From contig JAOZSG010000137.1 of the NCBI GenBank assembly GCA_029939785.1, forward strand, positions 1 to 6,280: a stretch of DNA of 6,280 nucleotides. Direction: 5' to 3'. This document shows positions 5,897 through 6,280 of the stretch, in pieces. Below the pieces are notes generated by a model, which made no database searches, had not been told where the DNA came from, and saw only the letters and a program-made list of their open reading frames with translations. The position numbers and the translations under genes were made by a program. Position 1 is the first letter of the stretch; each line of letters opens with the position of its first letter. This DNA is from Fidelibacterota bacterium. Its GTDB lineage: Bacteria; Fidelibacterota; UBA2242; JAFGTP01.

Positions 5897-6280
5897 TTAT
5901 AAAAACATATTATTCTTTGTATCGTTAGGACCAATATTATTAATAGTTTCTGTAAATTCATTTGCTACTTTAGCAAACTTTACACCCTCTGAAGCTGATA
6001 TCCATGACAATCTGAATCTTTCACTTTTTAATCCCAACGAATCAAAGATTGTTTTCAAAATCATAAATCTTCGACGTGTATAATAATTGCCAGTTTCATA
6101 ATGACAATCGCCAGGGTGACATCCGCCAATTAATACACCATCAGCACCTTTAAGATAAGCCTTCAATAAAAATACAGGATCTATTCGGCTGGAGCATAAT
6201 ACTCTCAGAGCCATTATCGAAGTGGGATATTCTAGTCTTCCTGTTCCTGCCAAATCTGCTCCGGTATATGTACACCATTT
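5897..6280 (-). CDS. Second MvhD-like hydrogenase iron-sulfur subunit, 5' end cut by window
   Basis: 127 codons are visible from the window edge to the TAA at 5897-5899. The true start lies outside: the frame is open through 6280 and already reads KWCTYTGADLAG, which aligns with residues 13-24 of the complete MvhD in this window, so only about a dozen N-terminal residues are missing. The TTG at 6251-6253 is therefore internal, not a start. Visible cysteines (partial numbering) are C3, C29, and C54 and C59 in GGCHPGDCHY; the first ligand of the CxWC pair is off the edge. The role expected from the family is electron transfer between a [2Fe-2S] cluster and HdrA. It is about half identical to the other copy (roughly 60 of 118 aligned residues, counted by hand), so it is a diverged paralogue, not a recent duplication. 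It lies 117 bp upstream of hdrA and may close a separate upstream operon or share a transcript with hdrA. Confidence 0.9.
   Translation of the reverse strand, partial: KWCTYTGADLAGTGRLEYPTSIMALRVLCSSRIDPVFLLKAYLKGADGVLIGGCHPGDCHYETGNYYTRRRFMILKTIFDSLGLKSERFRLSWISASEGVKFAKVANEFTETINNIGPNDTKNNMFL

Noticed and set aside
5865..6083. A 72-aa plus-strand open frame
   Set aside because: It is antisense to the conserved MvhD reading frame and begins inside the hairpin; no family features.
5897..6253. A 118-aa gene starting at the TTG at 6253
   Set aside because: The frame stays open to the window edge and the upstream residues KWCTYTGAD match the conserved MvhD N-terminus, so the gene is longer and starts outside the window.

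Overview
The window holds one strand of genes, all on the minus strand, that together look like a soluble, multi-subunit electron-transfer complex of the heterodisulfide reductase (Hdr) type. In transcription order (right to left) they are: the 3' part of an MvhD-like [2Fe-2S] subunit gene; a 117-bp intergenic stretch dominated by an imperfect hairpin; a very large HdrA-like flavin/iron-sulfur protein (1012 aa); a DsrE-family small protein; a second, complete MvhD-like subunit; a 322-aa iron-sulfur protein; and an AsrA/HydB-like iron-sulfur protein that runs off the left edge. The last gene has no stop codon inside the window and the first has no start, so both are partial because of the window limits.

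The organism is probably a strictly anaerobic bacterium. The sequence is AT-rich by eye, and HdrA-MvhD-FeS cassettes of this kind are typical of sulfate reducers, syntrophs and related anaerobes. A Desulfobacterota-like host is my best guess, but nothing here is a taxonomic marker. Genes from HdrA onward are packed tightly (gaps of 12, 25, -4 and 7 bp), with good AGGAG-type ribosome binding sites before the DsrE and MvhD genes, so they are very likely one operon.

Inferred function: HdrA carries FAD and several [4Fe-4S] clusters and is the known site of flavin-based electron bifurcation in Hdr complexes. MvhD is the known connector between HdrA and a hydrogenase, formate dehydrogenase or NAD(P)H-oxidising module. 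The two downstream iron-sulfur proteins resemble the FlxB/FlxC or HydB/AsrA class, which in known systems (FlxABCD-HdrABC; AsrABC; group 3b hydrogenases) passes electrons to or from a FAD/NAD(P)-binding subunit. I therefore expect such a subunit gene just beyond position 1. The catalytic disulfide-reducing subunits HdrB and HdrC are not in the window, so the high-potential electron acceptor is unknown. The DsrE-family gene inside the operon hints at a thiol or sulfur-carrier role, but this is only inference.

Most unusual points: HdrA is a tandem fusion of two FAD modules of which only the first keeps the ferredoxin insert; two MvhD paralogues flank HdrA; the two neighbouring Fe-S proteins appear to be old duplicates of each other; and the hairpin upstream of hdrA is built from 10-nt repeat units.
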